Below are positions 1 to 7,533 of a stretch of DNA of 12,249 bases, one piece after another (the first letter of the stretch is position 1; each line of letters begins with the position of its first letter). A program made the translations under genes and the position numbers. The notes below the pieces were generated by a model. The model did no database searches. It was not told where the DNA came from and was given only the letters and a program-made list of their open reading frames with translations. Source of the DNA: Zygnema cylindricum (lineage: Eukaryota > Streptophyta > Zygnematophyceae > Zygnematales > Zygnemataceae); NCBI GenBank assembly GCA_037447655.1, contig JBBHKE010001923.1, positions 1 to 12,249 on the forward strand, written 5' to 3'.

Positions 1-802
1 GACGCGATTTGCTCAGTGAGCTTTGCAAGTACATTGTACCAACCCTTTTTATTATTGCAAGATTCCCAGTTGAAACCCTGCCATGGCAGCAAACAGTGAG
101 ACCACTTAGTAACACAATACATCATAAATTCACATACAGGATATAGGTAACTAGAAACTTTGTTCAAATCATGAGCCCTTATCTGAATGTTCTTTCGTGC
201 TTGCCTTTTAGATTCAGTATCCCATCATATATTTAGCTGTGAATCCTATTCCAATTCTGAGCTAAAATAATCAGATCTTTGATTGACAATGCCAATTCAA
301 CCCTGCCAACACAAATGAGTACTCCTACAAACGAAGGAATAAAATATGAACAACTACGGTGGCTCCATATGACATTACACATTATGATTTAATTAAAAAT
401 CCAGGATTGTAATTAAGTATAAGAAAAACTGATGGCCCTAACCAAACTTTCACATTTTCAACTATGGCAGTGTACCTGCAGCATTATGACATCCTTAGGA
501 TCGATCTTTATGTTCCCTCCTCTTGAAGCTAATTTTTTTTCAGCTGGCTCATCTGGTTTCTTCTGAACAGACTTCTCGGGCGCAGCTGCTTCTGCACTTG
601 CCGTCACTCTCCATCCGCCAAATGCAGAACTTCCTCCCACTTTCTGAGCTTGCAACTGACCAGAAGTCTTTCTCAAAAGAGCCTTCCCTTTAAAGTCAGA
701 GGAAGATACATTTCCCCCATAATTATTCTGCACTAGTATGTCTGTCGTGGATATAGCCTGGGAGGCCGCCCGGACCAATTGCGTAGTACCAATGGCAGCC
801 AT
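1..802 (-). CDS. Plastid-type alpha-amylase (GH13), 5' part, exons 1 and 2
   Basis: The 5' end of an alpha-amylase gene; these enzymes hydrolyse internal alpha-1,4 bonds of starch. Exon 1 (802 down to 476) encodes 109 residues from an ATG in good context (MAAIG). The first ~65 residues are rich in Ser, Ala, Gly, Thr and Lys with few acids, like a chloroplast transit peptide. A Glu/Lys/Pro-rich linker (about 70-93) follows, then KIDPKDVIMLQ. The donor is CAG|GTACAC and the acceptor GGCAG|GG, phase 0. Exon 2 (77 down to 1) continues GFNWES...GWYNVL. The joined VIMLQ-GFNWES matches the first strand of the plant GH13 barrel, normally (V/I)L(F/L)QGFNWES followed by a GWY block. Catalytic residues lie outside the window. 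Arabidopsis plastid AMY3 has a long N-terminal region with CBM45 starch-binding domains; here only about 104 residues precede the barrel. The family call rests on a short but characteristic stretch; plastid targeting is inferred from composition. Confidence 0.8.
78..475 (-). other. Intron 1 of the alpha-amylase gene
   Basis: A 398-bp phase-0 intron. Read on the minus strand it begins GTACAC and ends TGGCAG. It is AT-rich with no open frame of note. It is supported by the reading frame joining cleanly across it into the QGFNWES motif of plant alpha-amylases. Confidence 0.8.
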
Positions 803-1426
803 AGTTTTGGGGGAATAAACGAAAGCAGAAGTTCGGGAAATAAAAATAGCCGTGAGAACTTGTAACAGATTTCTTCTGTTTATATTTTTCGAACGGAAAG
901 CGCGACGGCGCTACAGCCATGGACATACAGACACATGGCAGATGGAGGAGCTAACAAGATCGTTCGAGGCTACCACGTGTTGATAGCGCTGAAATAAGGG
1001 TGCTAAGTGGAAAGCTATAACTGGCTGGAGATCTAGTGGGAAAACGCGTGGCAGGAAAGTAGAACCGACTGTACGAAAAATAAAGTATGAGCTATACGTG
1101 GCATCTCAGGGTGCTTTCGGCGTGTTGTGGATCCGATCATCCAGGAGATTTCCTTGTCCGCTAAGGATGAACCGTAGCTGGACCACGCTACCGTAACTAG
1201 TCAAATTATTTTTTGCCGACCCATACGGTAAACTGTACACCATATGACAGGCTTTTTTATCAGGATCATACTATTCTCAGGACCAGAAAAACATTAGTGC
1301 GGTCCAGAGCAGCTATTTCTGTGAGCTTTCTCCGTGTACGGACGGTTTGTTGCTCATGTCACGAAAAGCACGAGGTCCTTATTTCTAGCTTCGATGGAGT
1401 ATTGCTCCATGATTGGTCCTTTTTAG
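803..1426 (-). promoter_or_regulatory. 5' UTR and promoter region of the alpha-amylase gene
   Basis: Gene-free region between the amylase start codon and the transposon. On the minus strand a TATA-like AAATATAAA (879-887) sits about 80 bp before the ATG, which would give a short 5' UTR of roughly 50 nt. Further upstream are a G-box CACGTG (974-979), an ACGCGTGGC element (1044-1052) and an ABRE-like TACGTGGC (1095-1102). Such ACGT-core elements are bound by bZIP and bHLH factors in plants and often mediate ABA or light responses. A small hairpin ATGGAG-N5-CTCCAT lies at 1394-1410. Motif matches only; no activity is shown. Confidence 0.5.
1419..1426. repeat. Left 8-bp target-site duplication of the hAT-like element
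   Basis: CTTTTTAG directly abuts the left terminal repeat. It matches CATTTTAG at 8072-8079 in 7 of 8 positions. One mismatch suggests an older insertion than the copia element, whose 5-bp duplication is perfect. Confidence 0.75.
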
Positions 1427-1446
1427 TAGTGTTGTGTATCGGTAAG
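1427..1446 (+). repeat. Left terminal inverted repeat of the hAT-like element
   Basis: Twenty bases perfectly complementary to 8052-8071; the match stops at position 21. It begins TAGTGTTG, close to the CAGTGTTG-type ends of many hAT elements. Confidence 0.9.
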
Positions 1447-1555
1447 GATTTGCCGATAACCGATATGGGCCTTTTTTCGGAGACCCGATAATCGATATAT
1501 TGGTACGATATATCGCTATCGGCGATAATGCCGATAACGATAACTATCGGCGATA
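1437..1555. repeat. Subterminal TATCG/CGATA motif cluster of the hAT-like element
   Basis: About a dozen copies of TATCG or its complement CGATA occur in 119 bp, many as CCGATAA or TATCGGCGATAA, in both orientations. A smaller set recurs at the opposite end (2186-2230 and 8042-8061). hAT transposases bind short repeated subterminal motifs, so these are the likely binding sites for the unseen transposase. Confidence 0.65.
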
Positions 1556-2185
1556 ACTGTACGGAATGTACAGATAAATGTATAGCATGTACACTCATCT
1601 GTACGCCTTATTCCCCCGACGCGCCCTACTCACAACCCCTGAGGTACCTACCAATCAGATCATTTGTACAAGCCGAAAGTACAGTAGCCGACATTAGATA
1701 TGTACAACTTTAGTACGGCTCCAGTTAAAACTATGCACCTTTCACATCCGACGCCGTGGCTTTGTCCCTTTCTTTTTTGGGATCCACAGGAAATCTGCCA
1801 CGTGTCAATCCGTGGACTTTTTTGACAAAAACCGCCAAAAAAGCCATTCCGAGATGCCGGGGCTCACGCTGACCGTCCGCTCGTATTTTCTCATTGAAAG
1901 TCGTCCGTTCGATTCCGGCGGCGCGCATAATGTTATTTTGCATCCATTGTACTTTGTGTCCGCCGTCTTTTTACAGTTCCATGATAAGCAGTTTATCAGT
2001 ACAATTCCGTACGTTCCCGAAAAATTTATGTTCAGTTAACCGCCCAAAAAGTACTACAAAGTGCAACAATTTTTTTCGTCAAATTCCTTACATTTCCCGT
2101 AAAAAACCGTACATTTCTTGTAAAATTACCGTTCAGTTTACCGGACAGAAAGCACTCCGGACAGAAAGTATAGAAAGTACAAATA
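1556..2185. other. Interior of the hAT-like element: non-coding and GTAC-rich
   Basis: No supportable gene. Small open frames on both strands show no motif and overlap one another. The stretch is unusually rich in the palindrome GTAC. It also contains three degenerate copies of a roughly 40-bp unit around 2002-2141 (compare the two blocks that end GTTCAGTT(A)ACCG) and an exact 12-bp direct repeat CCGGACAGAAAG at 2141-2152 and 2157-2168. Confidence 0.55.
1797..1806 (-). promoter_or_regulatory. Perfect ABRE/G-box (GACACGTGGC) inside the hAT-like element
   Basis: GCCACGTGTC on the plus strand reads GACACGTGGC on the minus strand, an ideal ABA-response element with a G-box core. It lies about 1 kb upstream of the amylase ATG. 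A transposon can bring such a site to a neighbouring promoter; function here is not shown. Confidence 0.4.
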
Positions 2186-2233
2186 TATCGGGAGCGCTGA
2201 CCGTTCGATAACTGATAACTATCGGTATCGGTG

Positions 2234-2238
2234 TTATC
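2234..2238. repeat. Left 5-bp target duplication of the copia element
   Basis: TTATC abuts the 3' LTR and is identical to 8036-8040. A 5-bp duplication is standard for copia integrase. The target lies in the subterminal repeat zone of the hAT-like element. Confidence 0.95.
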
Positions 2239-2740
2239 TGATAGGAATAAGAGTCAATCGGAATGCGCTCACAAATACTTTAAATGTCTCAATGCGGAAG
2301 CGATATTAAAATGAACTCAAACATTACAACACATCAAAAGCGCATAATCCAAGATAGAGAGAAATTATATACTCAATAACATAAACTCATATTAACTCAA
2401 TTCTTAAACATTACACTTCTCTTAATTCATTCCTCCTTAATTGACTCTTGATTGATTCCTAATTGTTATATAATCTAACTCACACAATGGCTTTATAACT
2501 TAGCCGTAGAAACAATCTAGAACACTAACTCTAGAAGTGTCTAAATGTACTTAGACGTAAATGTGGTACAAAACAAAATGAAACTACTAGAAACCAAACT
2601 GACCGAATTCGCAAACCGACGCACGGAGTACTAAATGAAACCAAACTAAATACGCGAAGTGACGCGAGACCAAATCTAAACCACATTAAAAACGAACAAG
2701 CATCACGTAAACCTAGATTCAATAATTGTAAATCGTAACA
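2239..2740 (-). repeat. 3' LTR of the copia element
   Basis: A 502-bp copy of 7534-8035, about 98.4% identical, lying just after the polypurine tract. The equivalent TATA box is at 2466-2472. If this LTR acts as a promoter, transcription would run on the minus strand out through the hAT-like remnant towards the alpha-amylase gene, which has the same orientation. Confidence 0.97.
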
Positions 2741-2751
2741 TTCCCCCTCTC
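2741..2751 (-). other. Polypurine tract of the copia element
   Basis: GAGAGGGGGAA on the minus strand immediately before the 3' LTR, the standard plus-strand primer site of copia elements. It lies between the arms of an inverted repeat (2714-2728 and 2751-2764). Confidence 0.92.
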
Positions 2752-2783
2752 AATATTGAATCTACACTAAATCTTAATCAAAC

Positions 2784-4337
2784 TCAAAATAATCCTAACT
2801 TAGGCCTTCCTCTCACAAAGACATCATACATAGCAGTTTTAGTTAACATGTCAGCTGCTTCTTCACCCGTTGGCACAAAGACGAACTCAATCTCACCAGC
2901 ATTAACTAAATCTCTCACAAAATGCCATTGAATCCTTATGTGCTTAGTCCTCTTATGAAATACTGGATTCTTAGCCAATGCAATACTAGACATACTATCT
3001 GAAAACAACTTCATACACTTAATAATAATTCCCAACTCACTTAACATCTCTCTTAACCAAATTGAAGCTTTAGCAGCATGGCAAGCCGCCATGTATTCGG
3101 CCTCCGTTGAACTCAATGCTACCGTAGGTTGAAGTCTCGAACTCCACGAAATCGCACCTCCACATAAAACAAAAGCGTAACCGGATGTTGACTTTCCCGT
3201 GTCGAAGTCTCCACCCCAATCGGAATCACAATATCCAAAACAATCTAACTCTGAATCCGCCTTATAAACTAAACCATAGCTTAACGTGCCTACCAAATAT
3301 CTAAAAATCCTTTTAACACTCTCCCAATGACACTTCTTAGGTGCTTGACAATATTTACTCACAATACTAACAGCAGCTGAAATATCTGGTCTAGTTCCAA
3401 CACTAAGATACATCAAACAACCAACTGCTTCTCTATAAGGTACATCAATTGTTGGCTCACTTTCTGCTTTACTCAACTGAACTCTAGGATCCAAAGGTGT
3501 ACTTAAAGGCTTAGCATTCATCATAGAGAATCTAGCTAAGACTTCCTTACAATATTGTTCCTGACTAAGTTTCAAAGAACCAGACTCATCTCTAATCACC
3601 TCAATACCAAAAATGTACTTAGCTTCTCCTAAATCTGTAACTTTGAAGAATTTACTGAGAAAACATTTCAATTCTTGAATCCTTTCAAGACTGTCTGAAA
3701 TCATAATAAAATCATCAACATACACACTAAAAATAATTTGATCAACTCCTTCTCCTTTCACATAAACACCTAAATCCGAAAATGTACGAACAAAACCAAA
3801 ATCCAAAAGTACCTTATGAAGACGAGTGTACCATGTCCTCGGAGCTTGCTTAAGTCCATAGAGGGACTTCTTCAACTTCCACACATGTCCAGGTTTGCCC
3901 GAAACTCCTTCTGGAATCTTCATGTAAACTTCTTCTTCCAATTCTCCATTTAGAAAAGCGGTTTCCACATCCATTTGGTGGATATGCTTTCTCTTAGCAG
4001 CAGCAATCGCAATAATCATCCTTAAACTATCAAACTTAACCACTGGTGCATATGTTTCTGTATAATCTATACCTTCTTTCTGCTGAAAACCTTTACCAAC
4101 TAATCTTGCCTTATATTTGATAATTTCACCTGATGCACCCGTCTTAGTCTTAAATACCCATTTACAATCAATAGCTTTCTTTCCCTCAGGTAAAACTACT
4201 TCTTCAAATGTTCCATTATCAATAATAGACTTAAGTTCTTTCTCAAAAGCTGGTTTCCACTTTTCATTCCAATCACTTGATGCTATAGCTTCTGAATAGG
4301 ACTTAGGATCCCCATTCAGAGGCTCACTCAGTAATTG
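2784..4337 (-). CDS. copia reverse transcriptase and RNase H, open block after the TAG
   Basis: Same frame as the integrase block and open from the codon after the TAG to the natural end TGA at 2784-2786. An N-terminal segment with WVFKTKTG, KARLVGKGFQQ and YAPVV starts the RVT_2 domain. Counting from the GTG at 4043, catalytic D25 lies in MDVETAFLNG, SLYGLKQAPR is at 60-69 and the YVDD box at 108-111. The RNase H domain follows with CDSDW (272-276), SSTEAEY (311-317) and FSDS (347-350), and KRTKHIRIQWHF, an RNase H C-terminal signature with IRIQW where most relatives have ID(V/I)RYH. No stop or frameshift interrupts this block, so it is the best preserved part of the element. It has no start codon of its own. 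Confidence 0.94.
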   Translation of the reverse strand, partial: QLLSEPLNGDPKSYSEAIASSDWNEKWKPAFEKELKSIIDNGTFEEVVLPEGKKAIDCKWVFKTKTGASGEIIKYKARLVGKGFQQKEGIDYTETYAPVVKFDSLRMIIAIAAAKRKHIHQMDVETAFLNGELEEEVYMKIPEGVSGKPGHVWKLKKSLYGLKQAPRTWYTRLHKVLLDFGFVRTFSDLGVYVKGEGVDQIIFSVYVDDFIMISDSLERIQELKCFLSKFFKVTDLGEAKYIFGIEVIRDESGSLKLSQEQYCKEVLARFSMMNAKPLSTPLDPRVQLSKAESEPTIDVPYREAVGCLMYLSVGTRPDISAAVSIVSKYCQAPKKCHWESVKRIFRYLVGTLSYGLVYKADSELDCFGYCDSDWGGDFDTGKSTSGYAFVLCGGAISWSSRLQPTVALSSTEAEYMAACHAAKASIWLREMLSELGIIIKCMKLFSDSMSSIALAKNPVFHKRTKHIRIQWHFVRDLVNAGEIEFVFVPTGEEAADMLTKTAMYDVFVRGRPKLGLF

Positions 4338-6044
4338 CTATAACAGAAACTCATTTAATCTAGCATCTGAAATAAAATTAACCGACTTATTTTTAGCATT
4401 CATGTGAAGAGTTAATCTCTCAGGAGCCTTTCCCTTATTTGCTCGATTACTTCTTCTCACAACAATATCTTCTTCAACAACATCATCTCTCTCACCCTTC
4501 TCACTTACAGATGGCAAACTACATTCACTTCTTTGTCTGCTAAGGGATCTTTCACTAGACTTAGAACCTTGACTTCCATTCTCACTTATCAAGCTTTCAA
4601 AATCAGATTGGGAAGATTCAGATTTCTTACCAACTTTAATAGATTTCTTCTTTTTCAATGGAATTTCTTCTTCCTCCTCTTCGTCACTCTCGTCATTAAT
4701 TTTGAACTCCTCCAAATTGCTCTCTTCCTCAAAATCCAATCTTTCTTCTTTATCTTTTGTAAACTCCATTGCTTTCGCCAAATCTTCGTGAAATTCCACA
4801 TTTCTCGATTCGACAATCGTTCGAGTAGCCGGATTGAAGATTCTGTATTGACTTGAATTTTGACTATACCCAACAAAGATACCCGTCCATGATTTGGGAC
4901 TGAATTTTCCGGCTCGATATCTTTTCTCGATGTAGACAGTGGCTCGACATCCCCAAATCCTTAAATGTCGAACAGATGGAATCCTGCCACTCCACAATAC
5001 TTCAGGCGTCTTATCTCCAGAAACCGAAGTTAGTCTTCTGTTACAAATGTAATTTGTTGTAAGAACAGCTTCTCCCCAAAACCTCACACTATGTTTAGTG
5101 CTATGCAACATAGCTCTAACCATCTCTTGAAGTGTCCTATTCTTTCTCTCTGCAACTCCATTAGACTCAGGTGAATAGGCAGCCGTAAATTGCTGCTTAA
5201 TCCCTCTTTTCTGACAAAAACTTTTAAAAGCAACAAATTCTCCTCCATTATCTGATCTAACTGCTTTTAATTTTCTATCCATTTCCCTCTCAGCCATTAT
5301 AACAAATTCCCGAAACTTAAGTAACGCTTCTGACTTATGTTTCAACAAATATACCCAACTCTTTCGACCATAGTCATCCACAATTACAAAGATATATTTA
5401 TGTCCTCCTAGACTTACTGGTTTGACATCTCCACATAAGTCTACATGAACAAGCTCAAGGGGAGCACTAGCTCTATACTTCACATCTTTGACAGGATGAG
5501 ATTTTCTAATCTGTTTTCCTTTGCTACAACCATTACAACCTTGAACTTTCTCTCCGGAAACACACTCTAATCCTCTTACTGCTCCACTTTTCATCATATT
5601 TTTTATATTAGACTCTGAAGTATGACAAAGCCTATGATGCCATAAACTTAGATCTCCTCTTTCAGAACTTACAGCATTGACTGAAATTACTGAACTCTGA
5701 TCTTTTTGTGGTCTAATCCATTTTAACTTACTTTGCAAACTATCAGTTACATAACCTTCTCCAAATTGATTTCCTTCTCTATCTTGGAATACTATTCTTC
5801 CATTTTCAAATGAGGTTACTCTACCACCATTCCTTTGTATCTGAGGAACACTAACAAGGTTTACAACTCCATTAGGAAAATACAAAGTATTGTTCAAATT
5901 CACTTTTCTTACAACAACTTGACCATGCATATTCTTGACAGGTAAATCTAATCTGACAGTTCCCACTGTATCTATTGGAACAACATGTCCACTAGCAACC
6001 GTAATAGTCTTAGGAACTGTAAGTTTTCTCAAATCCGTAAACAA
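4338..6044 (-). CDS. copia protease C-terminus plus integrase, open block of about 568 codons
   Basis: The first ~115 residues are the rest of the protease. A gag-pre-integrase zinc region follows, with WHHRLCH (about 135-141) and CNGC (170-173) forming the HHCC finger. The integrase core has D202 (VDLCGD), D265 (SDNGGEF) and E299 (NGVAERKNR), all catalytic residues present. The spacing D265-E299 has 33 residues between, two fewer than the usual 35 of copia. After the core come conserved RFWGEA, LRIWGC and FVGYS segments, then a long acidic, Ser- and Lys-rich linker (about 430-530). There is no ATG at the left edge: the block opens at TTG (6042-6044) because of the frameshift. It ends at an in-frame TAG (4338-4340), after which RT sequence continues in the same frame, so the stop is a lesion. 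Confidence 0.92.
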   Translation of the reverse strand: MFTDLRKLTVPKTITVASGHVVPIDTVGTVRLDLPVKNMHGQVVVRKVNLNNTLYFPNGVVNLVSVPQIQRNGGRVTSFENGRIVFQDREGNQFGEGYVTDSLQSKLKWIRPQKDQSSVISVNAVSSERGDLSLWHHRLCHTSESNIKNMMKSGAVRGLECVSGEKVQGCNGCSKGKQIRKSHPVKDVKYRASAPLELVHVDLCGDVKPVSLGGHKYIFVIVDDYGRKSWVYLLKHKSEALLKFREFVIMAEREMDRKLKAVRSDNGGEFVAFKSFCQKRGIKQQFTAAYSPESNGVAERKNRTLQEMVRAMLHSTKHSVRFWGEAVLTTNYICNRRLTSVSGDKTPEVLWSGRIPSVRHLRIWGCRATVYIEKRYRAGKFSPKSWTGIFVGYSQNSSQYRIFNPATRTIVESRNVEFHEDLAKAMEFTKDKEERLDFEEESNLEEFKINDESDEEEEEEIPLKKKKSIKVGKKSESSQSDFESLISENGSQGSKSSERSLSRQRSECSLPSVSEKGERDDVVEEDIVVRRSNRANKGKAPERLTLHMNAKNKSVNFISDARLNEFLL

Positions 6045-6763
6045 ACTAGATCACTACAAACATGATGAGTTGCTCCTGAATCAACTATCCAATCTTTATA
6101 ACCTTGACTCGCACATGCGGAATTTGCAGAATTGACAACAACATTTCCATCTTCTTTCATCATCATAGAAAAGTTTAGAGACTTATCGCCTTGATCGTCA
6201 TGAAAATCTGAGTAGTGGGTTTGATGTCCTCCTCCACGAGATTGTCCGAATCTTCTACGACCTCGTCCTCAATATCCACCTCGATCTCTTCCTCTTTCCG
6301 AATAGTAAGATGATCCTCCTCCATTTCGTTGAAAACACTGAGCACTAACATGTCCCCATTTCCGACAAATATTGCATTGCTTTTCCCTATCCGGACAGTT
6401 AGTAGCCATATGTCCTTCCTTATTACACTTATAACAAATAACATGATTTACATCACCTTGATCGCTATAACCTTTTCCAAATCCTGAATACTGAAAATTG
6501 TTTCTACCCCCTCTTGATCTAAATCTTCCTCTACCTCCACGACCACGTAGAGAATATACCTCAGACGTGTCAGTGTGGTTTACATTACTATTTCCAAATC
6601 CTCTACCATCTTTCTCTTTACTCTTCTCTGCTCCTTTTAGAAGGTTAATAGCAAAATCAAAAGTGGGTTTTTATGTAGATCTTATAACTTCTACTGTAAC
6701 ATCAAACTTAGACGGTAATCCATTCAGAAACACAAATACTTTTTCATCTTCAGGGGGAAACTT
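6029..6763 (-). pseudogene. copia Gag C-terminus, two CCHC zinc knuckles and protease, with stops
   Basis: Continues the gag frame but is broken. In-frame stops fall at 6671-6673 (TAA) and 6269-6271 (TGA), besides the one at 6764-6766, and the frame closes at 6029-6031. Two CX2CX4HX4C knuckles are visible: CYKCNKEGHMATNC (6395-6436) and CNICRKWGHVSAQC (6335-6376). They would bind element RNA in the nucleocapsid. Between gag and the knuckles, and again after them, are Arg/Gly-rich stretches of RGG type. The aspartic protease begins with DWIVDSGATHH, the catalytic DSG lying at 6074-6082. About 30 bp later the frame shifts: the integrase block is read in the -1 frame relative to this one, so a base has been gained or two lost near 6045-6055. 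The copy cannot make an intact Gag-protease. Confidence 0.88.
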
Positions 6764-7459
6764 TCATGCGCTATTCAACTGCTCTATCAAAACATTAAAT
6801 CTTTTTAGAGCATCATCAATCGACTCATTACCCTTCATCCTAAACTGAATAAAGTCCTTAAATACATAATTAGACTTAGTTGCAAATCCCTTCTCATACA
6901 AATTTTGTAGATGAGTCCAACAAGCATGAGCCGTATCATGAGTTAACATATGTTCATGAACTGAACTACTACTACTATGAAGTAATGCAGTCATAGCTGC
7001 CATATCTTTAGTATCCCACTTTTTCCTTCCTTTTTCATCTAATGGTCTTTTCTCTTCTCCCGTAAGTATTTTCCACAATTTCTTTGGAGTAAAAGTTCCC
7101 TGAATATATCTCTTCCATACAGGATAATTATTTCCATTAAGCATGATAGTCTTAGACGACACCTTATAATCTGACTCTTCATCTGAACTCGACTCATCAT
7201 CATCATCATAAAATGGTACTTTCATTTTGCCCTTTTTACTCTTTTTAGAACTCTCATCATATGAATTGCCCCCAAAGGTAGGAGTTTTACCGAAAGATTG
7301 TCCTTCTCTTTTTGCTTTTAGAAATTCGTAAAGTTCCTCCATAGTCGTAGGATCAAACTGAATTGTGAGACTCTCCTTCGCCATTGATAGCCTCTCCGAT
7401 TCTCCAACTCCAAAAGTGACTTCAGTGTCTTCTCTCTTTGCGGAGTATTCCTCCACCAT
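6764..7459 (-). CDS. copia Gag, N-terminal and central part (231 residues before a premature stop)
   Basis: Capsid part of Gag, which forms the cytoplasmic virus-like particle. The ATG at 7459 is the first after the primer-binding site. Residues 1-75 are charged. An acidic Ser/Asp/Glu-rich block (DDDDESSSDEES, about 85-96) follows. From about residue 100 comes the UBN2/gag-polypeptide fold of plant copia elements: LNGNNYPVWKRYI near the start, a conserved CWTHLQNLYEKG segment, and KDFIQFRMKGNESIDDALKRF near the end. The frame stops at TGA (6764-6766), but clearly gag-like sequence continues in the same frame below it, so this is a premature stop and not the natural end. Family call is firm; the protein would lack the nucleocapsid region. 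Confidence 0.9.
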   Translation of the reverse strand: MVEEYSAKREDTEVTFGVGESERLSMAKESLTIQFDPTTMEELYEFLKAKREGQSFGKTPTFGGNSYDESSKKSKKGKMKVPFYDDDDESSSDEESDYKVSSKTIMLNGNNYPVWKRYIQGTFTPKKLWKILTGEEKRPLDEKGRKKWDTKDMAAMTALLHSSSSSVHEHMLTHDTAHACWTHLQNLYEKGFATKSNYVFKDFIQFRMKGNESIDDALKRFNVLIEQLNSA

Positions 7460-7519
7460 AACTCATAAACTCTCAATTCTTAATCAATTCTTAACTCAAA
7501 TCCAAGTGGAATAAACACT
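7460..7519 (-). other. Short leader between primer-binding site and gag ATG
   Basis: Only about 60 bp separate the primer-binding site from the gag start codon at 7459, leaving little room for a separate packaging structure. AT-rich; no motif seen. Confidence 0.6.
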
Positions 7520-7531
7520 GCTCTGATACCA
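7520..7531 (-). other. Primer-binding site, initiator tRNA-Met
   Basis: TGGTATCAGAGC on the minus strand, two bases after the 5' LTR. It is complementary to the 3' end of plant initiator tRNA-Met including CCA, the usual primer of plant copia elements. Confidence 0.95.
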
Positions 7532-7533
7532 AT

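Noticed and set aside
723-926. 67-codon minus-strand frame overlapping the amylase 5' UTR
   Set aside because: It runs through the TATA-like box and 5' UTR in another frame and shows no motif.
1731-1943. 70-codon minus-strand frame inside the hAT-like element as a transposase remnant
   Set aside because: It shows no hAT dimerisation, BED or RNase H-like motif, and overlaps an equally long plus-strand frame.
2531-2722. 63-codon open frame on the minus strand, present in both LTRs (also 7826-8017)
   Set aside because: It has no ATG (opens at TTG), shows no motif, and its presence in both LTRs follows simply from the LTRs being copies of each other.
6175-6444. 89-codon minus-strand frame over the zinc knuckle region
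   Set aside because: It is a different frame from gag; the knuckle cysteines and histidines and the protease DSG are in the gag frame.
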